This document shows positions 26,219-35,563 of a stretch of 64,000 nucleotides of DNA, piece by piece; position 1 is the stretch's first letter; every line of letters starts with the position of its first letter. Under the pieces are notes generated by a model. The model saw nothing but the letters and a program-made list of their open reading frames with translations. It had not been told where the DNA came from and did not search any database. The stretch spans positions 158,304,247-158,368,246 of the forward strand of contig CM043943.1 in the NCBI GenBank assembly GCA_014529385.2. Direction: 5' to 3'. This DNA is from Adiantum capillus-veneris (taxonomy: Eukaryota > Streptophyta > Polypodiopsida > Polypodiales > Pteridaceae). A program made the position numbers and the translations under genes.

Positions 26219-27770
26219 CAACAATTATTTTTTACGTTACAATACTATTCCGAATTGTGCTTGTGATAAGTATAGCACTTTTTGTAAAGATTTTGGTGAT
26301 TTGGGCAAGCATGTTTGTAGTTGTGATCTTAATGTTATTGATGACACCACGTTCCAAAAAATCTTGGCAAAAGGCCTGAATCACATCCCTAGTTTTCCAA
26401 AGAACCCATACCTTGCTCTATTAGCTTTACTTAGTTGCTTAACTGGCCTTGTCATTTATCTCCGACTGGAGGGGACAGTCCTAGTGGACTTAAATAAGTT
26501 GATTCAACAAAGATTTTTTCAAAAAATCTCGCTCTTACCGCACAATTGGTTGTCTACAAATAGCACTTGGATCACATCGGACCTCGGTTTGAAATTTCAA
26601 AAGCTCGCACATAATTGGTTTGTTGTAGGCCTTGATAATAGCACCAATTTTCCCGCTCTTATTTGCAAGAACCTTGCGTGGAAAGAAGTTCACTCTCGCC
26701 TTTCTGGTAGGGAGTTTACTATGCTTAACTTATCCCCTATTGTCATCACCAATAGTATTGTTTGGCATCTTATGGGCCTTGGATACTCTCTTGTTCGAAA
26801 GAGTCAAGCTTCTTGTTATATTTCCCACATATAAGCATCACAAACACAAGTTTTGTGGATATCTGATGCTTCAAATTGTATATTTATCAGCATTACTAAA
26901 GACATTACTTTATGCCTCAACCCTGTACTTTCTGAGTTTGTATATGTTTGTGCAAATAAACAAAGAATTTGTTCGGACTTTCTCAAGATACACTATAACC
27001 CCTTTTGGCTGGTTAAGAACTTTACCGAGGTCACTCTCAACCTCCCCAATCAAATATTCCATTTGTTTTCTGACGACATCACTCAATGTTACGAGAATTT
27101 ACCCTTGAATGGGGATATGGAGCCGAAGAATGTTCTAAAGAAAATGACTAAGATTGCGTTTAACCATGCAGGTCAAGAAGTTTTTTCTATATTTCTCTCA
27201 CTAAATGAGCCTAGATGGGTTAGAAAAACCAACTCATCTCACTCCTCCCACTTCGATGAGAATAAAATTGCTAATTACATAACTTGACTTCTGGAAAATT
27301 GTTCAGTCCACTTTGGGGGCCGTTGCTATAACCAAAGCCTCGGCATCCCTATGGGCTTTTCATGCTCACCCCTTATGTGTAATTTTTATCTAGCCTTTTT
27401 TGAGAACAAATGGTTTCTTGACCGTGAGAGATAAAAATACTAGTCATAAACTCTCACTATTTAAACATACATACAAATACATGGACAATATCCTAAGCCT
27501 CAACAATAGAAATTTCCTGGATGAGATTAGCCTTATTTACCATGACTGCCTTAAAACTAAGCCAACCTACTAGGATGGTTTTAATACAACTTTTGGATTC
27601 TTTTCCACTTCTATACAATTCATTAACTTTACATTACACAATCCTTGTAATGGAAACTATGGCTACCAATTCATCTCGAAAAGATATCAACTTAAAATAT
27701 CTTCCATTGAATTTGTCAGGAAAAGGAGTAACCGACCACATAAAGCGACTATGAATACATGCGTAAGTCT
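26219..27770 (+). pseudogene. Reverse transcriptase domain, broken
   Basis: Order of motifs: CACDKYSTFCKDFGDLGKHV and then FQKILAKGLNHIPSFP (26.22-26.40 kb), KLAHNWFVVGLDNSTNFPAL (about 26.60 kb), the palm motif A region FSDDITQCYENLP (about 27.07-27.10 kb), FGGRCYNQSLGIPMGFSCSP (motif B, about 27.31-27.37 kb), then YKYMDNILSLNN (27.47-27.50 kb) where the family has Y-x-D-D, and KRSNRPHKATMNTC (about 27.72-27.76 kb). The GIPMG...SPL...L..FE and Y-x-D-D pattern marks an RT found, as I recall, in many invertebrate and seed-free plant genomes; I place it tentatively with Penelope-like elements. The second catalytic aspartate is asparagine, and frames change at least three times. Confidence 0.7.
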
Positions 27771-27831
27771 TTTGTATATGATCCTTTATTCTTCCTGCAC
27801 ATGTATTTCAAATTAGCTTGCTTAAGCACTA

Positions 27832-28055
27832 TGTCCGAGTCTAGATCACATCTTGGATGCCAAATCAAGGAATTCTTGAACTGCAAGCGGATTACATTCT
27901 TGACACTTGAGAAAGATAGCTAAGGAATTGAAGCATTTTTGAACACCTAGTCAAGTGGAAGGACTTTCCTAATGAAGAAAAAATGTGGGAAGATGATGCC
28001 ACTCTCTCAAGGGATTATCCATATTCACCTTTGAGATGAGAACATCTCAATTCCT
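27832..28055 (+). pseudogene. Gypsy chromodomain, 3' end of pol (element F)
   Basis: One plus-strand frame reads WMPNQGILELQADYILDT, then after internal stops FEHLVKWKDFPNEEKMWEDD and YPYSPLR, ending in TGA at 28037-28039. It matches the chromodomain of the nested gypsy at 45913-46131 (GVLELQPGYVLET; EHLVKWKDYPEED). Chromodomains at the integrase C-terminus direct chromoviruses to chromatin marks. Three internal stops (TGA, TAG, TGA) kill it. The copia element 28056-33222 inserted 16 bases after the stop, and the gypsy resumes at 33223. Confidence 0.8.
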
Positions 28056-28283
28056 TGTTACCATATACATGTGGTAGTGATGTGTGTGAACACACTAGGA
28101 CCGCCGGGGCATTTTTTCCCTCTTTAGGAGGTTTTTTCCCCCGTGCATTGATATATACGCCCATCACTCTAGGGCTATCTATCTTTCCATAGAACACTAA
28201 GTAATACACTCTCTATTGTGTGCCTTGAGCTTCCTTCGTCTTCTCCAAGCTGTGTGTGTTTCTCTGCAACCCTAATTCCAACA
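28056..28283 (+). repeat. 5' LTR of copia-1
   Basis: 228 bp, TG...CA, with TSD TTCCT to the left. It holds a TATATA box at 28152-28157. Homologous LTRs of an older copy are at 35336-35563 and 55659-55887 in reverse orientation. Confidence 0.95.
28152..28157 (+). promoter_or_regulatory. TATA box candidate, copia-1 LTR
   Basis: GATATATAC in the LTR (also 33091-33096 in the 3' LTR), about 125 bp before the LTR end. It would start the genomic RNA near 28185. Confidence 0.5.
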
Positions 28284-28284
28284 A

Positions 28285-28297
28285 TTGGTATCAGAGC
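28285..28297 (+). other. Primer binding site, copia-1 (initiator tRNA-Met)
   Basis: TTGGTATCAGAGC begins two bases after the LTR. This is the standard plant complement to the initiator-Met tRNA 3' end. Confidence 0.92.
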
Positions 28298-28645
28298 AGG
28301 TCACGTCCTCCCGGGCTTAGTCGCCAGCTGCTCCAGCACACGTCTGCTCACTTTCTCCGATTTCAGTGAGCTTTGGCGAGCGTTCGCAGGTCGACAAATA
28401 TTTTGGGAAAGCTCTAAGAGCTTGGTCTGCTCAAAATTTTGATTTGGGCTCATTTCGGCCTCCGTTTCCACTACGGGCAGTACTGCACAAGCTATTTCGT
28501 CATTTTGTGCAGATTTTCTGTCAGTGCCGTTTTCTGCATAACAGGTGCCTTATAGTCTTCTACGGTTTGTGCTATATAGCACAAGTTGTTCCCGCTCCAT
28601 TTCTCCTATTTTCGGGCAGTTTTCACATCAGGTGCAGCATTTACC

Positions 28646-28957
28646 ATTGCTGACAACAACAACACAGATGTGTTCAAGATGTTTGCTGCTGAGGACAGGT
28701 TGGATGGGGACAACTACCCTATGTGGGCTTATATAATGCAACATGTTCTTGTGTCAAAAGGTGTCTGGAACATTGTGCAGGGCATTAATGTACGTCCTGG
28801 TTCTGAGGATGTAGGCGAGGTTGAGGATGTTGCAGGTCTTGCTGCAAGGATTGCAGCTGTTAGAGTTGTTTTGCCTACGGCAGAACAAGCTCGTTGGGAT
28901 GTTAAGGATGCGCAGGCTCATGCATTGATTGCGTTGTCTATGAAGCGCCCATTATTC
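28646..28957 (+). pseudogene. copia-1 gag N-terminal segment, out of frame with pol
   Basis: The frame holds the usual start of a copia gag: MFAAEDRLDGDNYPMWAYIM from ATG 28679, then VSKGVWNIVQG and RWDVKDAQAHALIALS. The older copy in this window starts with ATG at 55347-55349 (MADNN...), whereas here that codon is ATT (28646-28648), so the native start is lost. At about 28943-28957 similarity passes to the frame of the downstream polyprotein (IIPHIRSAKSSKQAWDIL). The older copy changes frame at the same place. Either a fixed one-base deletion or frameshifting is implied. Confidence 0.75.
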
Positions 28958-29043
28958 CTCACATCCGTTCAGCAAAATCTTCAAAACAGGCTTGGGATAT
29001 TCTAGCAGGTCTTTATGCAAGCCGCAATGAGGCTAAAATTGCT

Positions 29044-32000
29044 TTGCTGCGTAAAGAGCTGGAGTCGAAGATTATGCATGAGGAAGATGATATGGACACT
29101 TTCCTTGCTAGTGTCAAGGATATCAATGAGCAACTCATTTCTGCAGGTGAAGTCATTTCGGACAGTTCCCTTGTGCAGACTGTTCTTGATGCCTTACCAG
29201 ATTCCTACCAGACTTTTGCTAGTACTTGGAGACTGATGACCCAAGGAAATCCTGAAGTTGTCAAGTTTGATGCATTATGCACATTGCTGTTGCAAGAGTC
29301 ACTTTCTAGAAAAAATAGGACTAGGCAGCGTGCAGTTGAACAGGCTTTTATTGCTTCTCAAAGAAAGGGTGGTAACAGTAATGCAGCCACTTCTTATGGT
29401 TCTGCTGCGAGTGGCAAAAATTCTGTTCCTAATGCTTCTGGTGGCAGTACTTCGTCTGGCAATTCTGGTGATAAGGGAAAAAAGAAGATGCGTTGCCATT
29501 ATTGTAAAGCCAATGATCACTTGATCAAGTCGTGTCCTAAGTTGAAGGCCAAAGAGGCTAAGAAGAAAGAGGGTGGTTCCACTACAAATGCTGGTTCCAC
29601 TACAAATGCAGCCATTGTTGAGTCTTCTGTGAAAGGAGATTGTGATGCTGATGTTGATGCAGAATGGGCTTTTAGCGCAGAGTGCACTTACAATCCTGCT
29701 ATCCATGATGCATGCTTGTCAGTTGCTGCAGATTCACATGTGTGGTATTTCGACAGTGGTGCTACAAAGCACATTACCTCACATCGGGAATTGTTTACCT
29801 CTCTCGAGTCAGTCCCTCATGGGAACTCAGTCACTTGTGCCAACAACGCCTCTTATCCAGTTCAGGGAGTTGGAAAGATTGTGCTCACTGCTGCTAATGG
29901 CAGTTCCTTCACACTTGTTGATGCACTTGATGTACCTGGGATCAAGAAGAATCTCTTGTCTGTATCCGCACTTGCTAGACTTGGACTTGTAGTCAAATTT
30001 GTGGATGACAGATGTACAGTTCATGATCTCAGTTTTGGTGATGAAATTGTTGCATCTGGGCTTTTGTGCCGTGGGCTGTATAAGCTCACTTTGTATGACA
30101 AGTGTGGACAAAATTTTGCAAATGCTGTTGCAGATTCAAGGGCTATTTCAGATGCAAAACTTTGGCATGCACGTTTTGATCATCTGAATTTTGCCAGTTT
30201 GCTGCGTTTGCAGAAATCTGATATGGTTGCTTCTTTGCTGCCTCTTGAAGCACCTGTCAAACATGTTTGTGAAGGATGTATTCTGGGTAAAATGCAGCAT
30301 TCTAAGTTTCCAAAAGATGGTTCAGTTAGGGCCACATGCAGGTTGCAGCTTGTGCATAGTGATGTTTGTGGGCCCATGCAAACTCCGTCCTTGGGCAATT
30401 ACCTGTACTTCGTGACTTTCATTGATGATTACTCCAGGCATGCATGGGTTTTTCCGCTTAAAGCGAAGTCTGAAGTTTTTATGTGCTTCAAACAATTTTT
30501 GGCTATGGCTGAAAATGTCTCAAAATGTACTATGGGCACCCTCCGTTCCGATCGAGGGGGGGAGTATATGTCTCATGAATTTAATGCATTTCTGGCTAGT
30601 CATGGGATAAAACACCAATGTACAGTGCCTTATACACCTCAGCAAAATGGTGTTGCTGAGAGGAAAAACAGGTCACTAACGGAAATGGCACGATGTATGG
30701 TCAAAAGTCAAGCTTTGCCGCATTCTTTTTGGCTTGAGGCAATCATGTGTGCCACTTATGTACTTAACAGGTGTCCTACGAAAGCTTTGCAGTCTATTAC
30801 TCCATATGAAGCATGGCATGATAGAAAGCCTTCTATTGAGCACATGCGTGTTTTTGGCTGTTTGGCATATGCTTTGGTGCCACAAGTGCAACGCAGAAAA
30901 TTGGATGATAAGGCTGTCAAATGTATTTTTGTTGGTTATAGTGCTGAAAGCAAAGGTTACAGGTTGTATCATCCGCAAACAAAACATATTCTGGTTTCAC
31001 GAGATGTAGTGTTTGTGGAAGATTCTGTTCAGCCCTTGCTTTCATGTACTAGAGACAGTAATGTAAGCTCAAAGGACATTTATGACACTTTGTTGCCTCT
31101 TTTCAGTGGTGGAAATACGAATGTAAGTTACAATGAGGCAAATGTACAGCCTATGGGGGTTTCTGAAAATGTTTTAGAACAGCCTATTACTGATGCAGAT
31201 GTACATGATGTACTTGATGAGGAAAGGGCTGAAAATGAGCAGGCTAGAGGTATGCCAAAATGGCTGGTGCACACTTTGCGTGACAGTAAATTGGATGCAC
31301 CTTTGTCTAGTCGTACTCGTTCAGGCTCTTATGCATCAGATTGTTATGCTTTGGCTGTGTCTAGTTTACATGATGTTGAGGAGCCTCTGTCTTTTGATGA
31401 AGCACAGAATTCAGAAAATTGGATTGCTGCCATGCAATCAGAATATGATGCACTTATAGAGAATGACACATGGACTTTATGTGATTTGCCTCCTGGCAAA
31501 AAGGCCATTGGTACGAAGTGGGTTTACAAGTTGAAACGCAAGCCGGATGGTGAGATCGATCGCCATAAGGCTCGACTTGTTGCAAAGGGTTATGCACAAC
31601 AACAAGGCATAGATTATGAAGAGACTTTTGCTCCCACTTGTCGTATGACTACTGTGCGTTTTCTATGTGCATTGGCAGCTCATTTTGGTTGGGATGTACA
31701 TCAATCAGACATTGTTACTGCTTTCTTGAATGGTGACATATTTGAGGAAGTTTATGTAACGCAACCTCGCGGTTTTGTCATAAAAGGACAAGAGGACAAA
31801 GTGTGCAGATGTAAGAAGGCTTTGTATGGGTTGAAGCAATCTCCTCGTGCTTGGTATGAGAAAGCTGACACTCATTTGGTTAAACGAGGCTTTCGTAACA
31901 GTCCAACAGAAAGCACATTGTATGTAAAGCGTGAGGATGATGTATTTCTCATTGTGGTTCTTTATGTTGATGATTTGCTGATCACTGGACCAAATGAGAG

Positions 32001-32919
32001 ACATATTGCTGAATTTAAGGCTGATTTGAATGCGACTTTCAAGATGAAAGATTTGGGGCTGTTGCATCATTACTTGGGTATACAGTTTAAGCAGTGTGAT
32101 GGTGGTATTGCCTTGTGTCAGAAAAGTTACAGAGAGACATTGCTATGTAAGTTTGGACTTGAGGATTGCAAACCTATTGCCACTCCCATGGAAACAGGTT
32201 TGAAGTTGAGTCTACATGATGCTGGCGATCCTGCTGATGTCACTCTTTACCAAACTGCTGTTGGCTGCCTCATTTATGTATGCAACACGAGGCCAAATAT
32301 TCAGTTTTCCGTCTCACAGGTCAGCAGATTTATGCATAGCCCAGGGTCTAAGCATTGGCAGGCTGTCAAGAGGATTTTCTGCTACCTTAGTGGTACTTTA
32401 CATCTTGGCTTGTTTTATCCCAAGGGGGGATCATTGCCGCCAGACTTACATGCTTTTTCGGACTCAGATTGGGCTGGTTGTTTTGACACGCGAGTGTCCA
32501 CAAGTGGTTTTTGTTTCATGCTTGGCAGTTCATGTATATCATGGTTGAGCAAGAAGCAACCTATTGTGGCCACTTCAAGTTGTGAGGCTGAGTACAGGGC
32601 AGTCTTCACAGCTACAGTTGAGTGTGTATGGCTCAGACGCCTTATGGCTGACTTGGGTGTTGGACAAGACACTGCCAACACTATCTACACTGACAGTCAG
32701 AGCGCATTGGCAGTTGCGAGGAACCCAGTTTTTCATGCTCACACAAAGCACATTGAGGTGCATTACCACTATGTCAGGGAGAGGCTCTCAGCAGGAGAGA
32801 TCAGCTTGGCTTATGTGCCAACACAGGACAACCTTGCAGATCTTTTCACAAAGGCATTGTCTCGTGAGAAGCTTGAAGCTTTCCACAAAGCTTTGGGCTT
32901 ACTCCCCTTTGTGGACTGA
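29044..32919 (+). CDS. copia-1 gag-pol polyprotein (1291 codons open)
   Basis: A continuous frame to TGA at 32917-32919. Domains by residue from the listed ATG: rest of the gag (UBN2-type) 1-100, CCHC knuckle CHYCKANDHLIKSC near 151, aspartic protease WYFDSGATKH near 234, GAG-pre-integrase with LWHARFDHLN and CEGCILGK, integrase core with D440 (HSDVCGP), D503 (RSDRGGEY) and E539 (VAERKN), RT with YVDD near 974, and RNase H with FSDSDWAG near 1140, a later EAEYRA and TDSQSA. All catalytic residues I can check are present. The true N-terminus lies upstream and is broken by a frame change near 28950. The listed ATG is internal to gag and used only for lack of a better start. Confidence 0.93.
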   Translation: MLRKELESKIMHEEDDMDTFLASVKDINEQLISAGEVISDSSLVQTVLDALPDSYQTFASTWRLMTQGNPEVVKFDALCTLLLQESLSRKNRTRQRAVEQAFIASQRKGGNSNAATSYGSAASGKNSVPNASGGSTSSGNSGDKGKKKMRCHYCKANDHLIKSCPKLKAKEAKKKEGGSTTNAGSTTNAAIVESSVKGDCDADVDAEWAFSAECTYNPAIHDACLSVAADSHVWYFDSGATKHITSHRELFTSLESVPHGNSVTCANNASYPVQGVGKIVLTAANGSSFTLVDALDVPGIKKNLLSVSALARLGLVVKFVDDRCTVHDLSFGDEIVASGLLCRGLYKLTLYDKCGQNFANAVADSRAISDAKLWHARFDHLNFASLLRLQKSDMVASLLPLEAPVKHVCEGCILGKMQHSKFPKDGSVRATCRLQLVHSDVCGPMQTPSLGNYLYFVTFIDDYSRHAWVFPLKAKSEVFMCFKQFLAMAENVSKCTMGTLRSDRGGEYMSHEFNAFLASHGIKHQCTVPYTPQQNGVAERKNRSLTEMARCMVKSQALPHSFWLEAIMCATYVLNRCPTKALQSITPYEAWHDRKPSIEHMRVFGCLAYALVPQVQRRKLDDKAVKCIFVGYSAESKGYRLYHPQTKHILVSRDVVFVEDSVQPLLSCTRDSNVSSKDIYDTLLPLFSGGNTNVSYNEANVQPMGVSENVLEQPITDADVHDVLDEERAENEQARGMPKWLVHTLRDSKLDAPLSSRTRSGSYASDCYALAVSSLHDVEEPLSFDEAQNSENWIAAMQSEYDALIENDTWTLCDLPPGKKAIGTKWVYKLKRKPDGEIDRHKARLVAKGYAQQQGIDYEETFAPTCRMTTVRFLCALAAHFGWDVHQSDIVTAFLNGDIFEEVYVTQPRGFVIKGQEDKVCRCKKALYGLKQSPRAWYEKADTHLVKRGFRNSPTESTLYVKREDDVFLIVVLYVDDLLITGPNERHIAEFKADLNATFKMKDLGLLHHYLGIQFKQCDGGIALCQKSYRETLLCKFGLEDCKPIATPMETGLKLSLHDAGDPADVTLYQTAVGCLIYVCNTRPNIQFSVSQVSRFMHSPGSKHWQAVKRIFCYLSGTLHLGLFYPKGGSLPPDLHAFSDSDWAGCFDTRVSTSGFCFMLGSSCISWLSKKQPIVATSSCEAEYRAVFTATVECVWLRRLMADLGVGQDTANTIYTDSQSALAVARNPVFHAHTKHIEVHYHYVRERLSAGEISLAYVPTQDNLADLFTKALSREKLEAFHKALGLLPFVD

Positions 32920-32982
32920 TCCTGTCCTCAGGGCATGGCACTTCCCTTTACTCATGTGCTAGCTCTCGTTCACCGCATCACT

Positions 32983-32993
32983 CCAGGGGGGAT
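32983..32993 (+). other. Polypurine tract, copia-1
   Basis: CCAGGGGGGAT lies immediately before the 3' LTR (TGTTAC at 32995), where plus-strand DNA synthesis is primed. Confidence 0.8.
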
Positions 32994-32994
32994 T

Positions 32995-33222
32995 TGTTAC
33001 CATATACATGTGGTAGTGATGTGTGTGAATACACTAGGACCGCCGGGGCATTTTTTCCCTCTTTAGGAGGTTTTTTCCCCCGTGCATTGATATATACGCC
33101 CATCACTCTAGGGCTATCTATCTTTCCATAGCACACTAAGTAATACACTCTCTATTGTGTGCCTTGAGCTTCCTTCGTCTTCTCCAAGCTGTGTGTGTTT
33201 CTCTGCAACCCTAATTCCAACA
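32995..33222 (+). repeat. 3' LTR of copia-1
   Basis: 228 bp, nearly identical to 28056-28283, and followed by the TTCCT duplication. Confidence 0.95.
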
Positions 33223-33241
33223 TTCCTCATGTTGGGGAGGA

Positions 33242-34976
33242 TGTAAGGTCTTGCCTTCCAAAATCTAAAAGATTGTCTAATCGCTCAAAATGATCTAACT
33301 CTTTGTCCAAAAATAACAATTTTACATCCAAGCTGAGTCTTGATCAATGAAATATGTATTTGCAATTCAAAAGTCCAAATTTTTCTTTAAAAAAATATCC
33401 GTGTTACATTTTTACCATATTTAGCAAGTTTTTGAGGAAGACAAAGTCCTTGACTGTAATCTACATTGTGGATATCCTATGCATCCATATTCTCATCAAC
33501 GCAAGCTAGGTACTTGTAGAGTAAGCTATTCTCATTCCAATTATGTATTGAATAAAAGAGAGAAAATTTTCTTGCTAGCAAGCTATGTGAGCCAAGTCTA
33601 TGATTAGTGTAAGTACATTACCTGCCACCAATGAATGGCATGGATAGGAACATCTTTATGTTATACGTAAAAAAAACATTTCTACCATAAGCTTAAGACA
33701 TTAGAGATATTGTTGTAGTGATAATTGATTCAATCTTATTTTCCAAATGGTGTCTTGGCATAATTAACTTTGATGTAATTTTGAGTTACTTGAGTAGTGG
33801 TGAGATGGCACCAAAGGGGACCCGTGTTAGCGAGGCTCATGATGATGAGGTTGTGAGTAGCCCATAAAGGAGAAAGGATTTCTACAGAGGGCGTGCCACT
33901 GATATCACCGACAAATATTGGTCCTATGCTTGACAAGGTTAGAATAGCTTAACTAAGTATTGCACTACATGATAGGATACAAAAAATAGAACACACTCTT
34001 GAGTGGAACTTGGTTTTGTGAAACCTCAAGCATATGTTTTCATAGATATTTTAAATGCGAACATTGTTTGAAAATAGATTGTTGGATCTTAGGAAAGAAT
34101 TGTTTGCCTAGTAGAAAAACTCTTGAACCTTCTTCATTCAAAGTCCAATATAGAATTAGTAAAAGTCCCTTTTGATATCTAGGGTGGAGGGCTTAGTGGA
34201 GTGAACACTAAAGCAGTGTACACGGGTGCACATATCTTACACGTTTGTGCCCAAATTGCAAGATAATCCTTGTAGGATTTGTGCCTAGAGTATAAGATAA
34301 TCTTGCTAGTTTGTGCTCAGATTGCAAGACAAATTGGTTGTATGGGTAGCCAAAGACACCAGGTGTAATAAACACTTATCAAGAGGAGTGAACTCTTAGG
34401 ATCTGGATGTTTTAATGAAGAAGAGTCATATGTCATTTTTCTTCTCGAAAAAAATGTTTCGGTGCCGATTGTTACTGTTTGAAAGGCTATTAGAGAGAAC
34501 TTGTGTCAAGGAAGTATAAAAGGAATTTTGTTAATTGAACAACATGTGGTAGTAATTAGATAATAAAAAAATTATTGTGTGAATGTGGGGTGGAAAGTAA
34601 GGATCAACTCAGGTTGTTGATCATGGATGGGTGGACCCAATTAGTCGAGTAACTTTTTTGCTTTTGGCACTCTTACAAATAGAGATTTTCTTGTCCTTCA
34701 AGTGAAGGTATTCTTCAATGGTTGTGCTTCAGAAATTACGAAGAAAAAAGCGTTAAAGAATCTTTTTCCTGGAGAAGAGAAAACCATTTACAATAAGTAT
34801 TCACATTTTCCCTATAAGGTAAGGACTCCTTCTAGCCATTCAAGCTAAAGTTATGTATTGATAATAGCTTGTATGTCAAATTAAATTTATTGAATATACT
34901 TTATTTTAGTTAAGGCGTAGTAACCTATCAAGACTCATCCAATTACTTAAGATTAGTGAAAGGGTGGGACCCTCAC
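33242..34976 (+). repeat. Gypsy element F LTR, plus orientation (1.7 kb)
   Basis: Begins TGTAAGGTCT after the purine tract TTGGGGAGGA (33232-33241) and ends GTGGGACCCTCACA. These termini are shared with the minus-strand LTRs at 36553, 38019, 42441, 50808 and 56627. It follows the chromodomain remnant 27832-28055 once copia-1 is removed, so it is a 3' LTR. It carries the conserved small ORF at 33805-33867. To the right (34977 onwards) a primer-site-like sequence follows, which is unexpected for a 3' LTR. Confidence 0.75.
33805..33867 (+). CDS. Conserved LTR small ORF (MAPK... form), truncated copy in LTR F
   Basis: Twenty codons starting MAPKGTRVSEAHDDEV and then a TAA. It matches the start of the small ORF in LTR E (MAPKRTHVSETHNDKV, 57657-57842, opposite strand). 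The context GAGATGG has a purine at -3 and G at +4. Related ORFs occupy the same place in all five minus-strand LTRs of the family. Function unknown. Confidence 0.5.
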   Translation: MAPKGTRVSEAHDDEVVSSP

Positions 34977-35335
34977 ATCTTCATATTGGTGTTATAATCT
35001 AAACCATGCTTAGTAACTACCCTTAAACTAAACCATGCTTAGTAACTACCCTTAAACTAGGAACTTTGAATTCTAATGAAACCACTACTTTTTTTTTCAT
35101 AAACCATTTTAAATAGTGTCATTCTAGAAGTTATTTGGTGAGATGTTATGTATACCCACAAAGTTGTCTAAAGCTTTGAGATCCCAGTTCTAGAAAAATT
35201 TTGGTCAAATTTTTTTTGATAGTCTTATTATTGATTTTAGCATGACCATTGTATCTAGGATAATTAGGTATATCTCATCTTGATTACTCCCAAAACTTTT
35301 GTCATGTATATCTCATCATGCTTACTCCCCAAACT
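34977..35335. other. Unassigned sequence with primer-site-like start
   Basis: Directly after LTR F comes TATTGGTGTTATAATCTAAAC, a possible degraded initiator-Met primer site. Then follow a 28-base tandem duplication (ACCATGCTTAGTAACTACCC... twice, about 35002-35058) and a second repeat (TATATCTCATC(A/T)TG(A/C)TTACTCCC twice, about 35270-35330). No protein recognised. The copia-2 target AAACT is at its end, so this joins 55888 onward. Confidence 0.4.
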
Positions 35336-35563
35336 TGTTGGAATTAGGGCTGCAAGGAAACGCACACGGCTTGGAGAAGTCGAAGGAAGCTCAAGGCACA
35401 CAACAGTGAGGATATTACTTAGTGTGCAAAGGAAAGATAGATAGCCCTAGAGTGATGGACATATATACAATGCACGTGGGAAAAAACCTCCTAAAGAAGG
35501 AAAAAATGCCCCGGTGGTCCTAAGTGTGTTCACACATATCACAACCACATGTATATGGTAACA
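35336..35563 (-). repeat. 3' LTR of copia-2
   Basis: The minus-strand 3' LTR, followed on the right by the purine tract complement (ATCCCCCC, 35565 onward). Homologous to the copia-1 LTRs. Confidence 0.92.

Larger units (their letters stand above)
24510..27831 (+). mobile_element. Degenerate non-LTR-type reverse transcriptase element (Penelope-like aspect)
   Basis: A long plus-strand coding remnant in several frames. The N-terminal part (24510-25960) has no recognised domain but keeps long open stretches (KANIIVTSYPK, LEASQLFYESA, DVGYSYKELKYNEPGTYLTT), then a glycine/arginine-rich joint (FNRGKSHNFTRGRGR). From about 26219 an RT module follows. No LTRs were seen around it. The right end is cut by a gypsy fragment at about 27832, so any C-terminal endonuclease is missing. 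The plus-strand order N-terminal domain, linker, RT indicates one original polyprotein. Confidence 0.55.
28056..33222 (+). mobile_element. Ty1/copia LTR retrotransposon, young, nearly complete (copia-1)
   Basis: The 228-bp LTRs at 28056-28283 and 32995-33222 differ at only two positions that I see (a/t-c and a/c changes near the middle). They are bounded TGTTAC...CCAACA and flanked by the perfect duplication TTCCT (28051-28055, 33223-33227). The primer site TGGTATCAGAGC (28286-28297) and a purine tract (about 32983-32993) are in place. The domain order capsid, zinc knuckle, protease, integrase, RT, RNase H is that of Ty1/copia. The near-identity of the LTRs implies recent insertion. It inserted between the end of a gypsy pol and that gypsy's LTR. 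Confidence 0.96.

Noticed and set aside
29299-29706. Antisense and alternative-frame ORFs inside copia-1 (also 29642-29992, 30676-30987, 31705-32070, 32415-32681)
   Set aside because: Shadows of the intact pol frame.
35331-35335. LTR F and copia-2 as one element
   Set aside because: Orientation, terminal sequences and the separate AAACT duplication show they are distinct.
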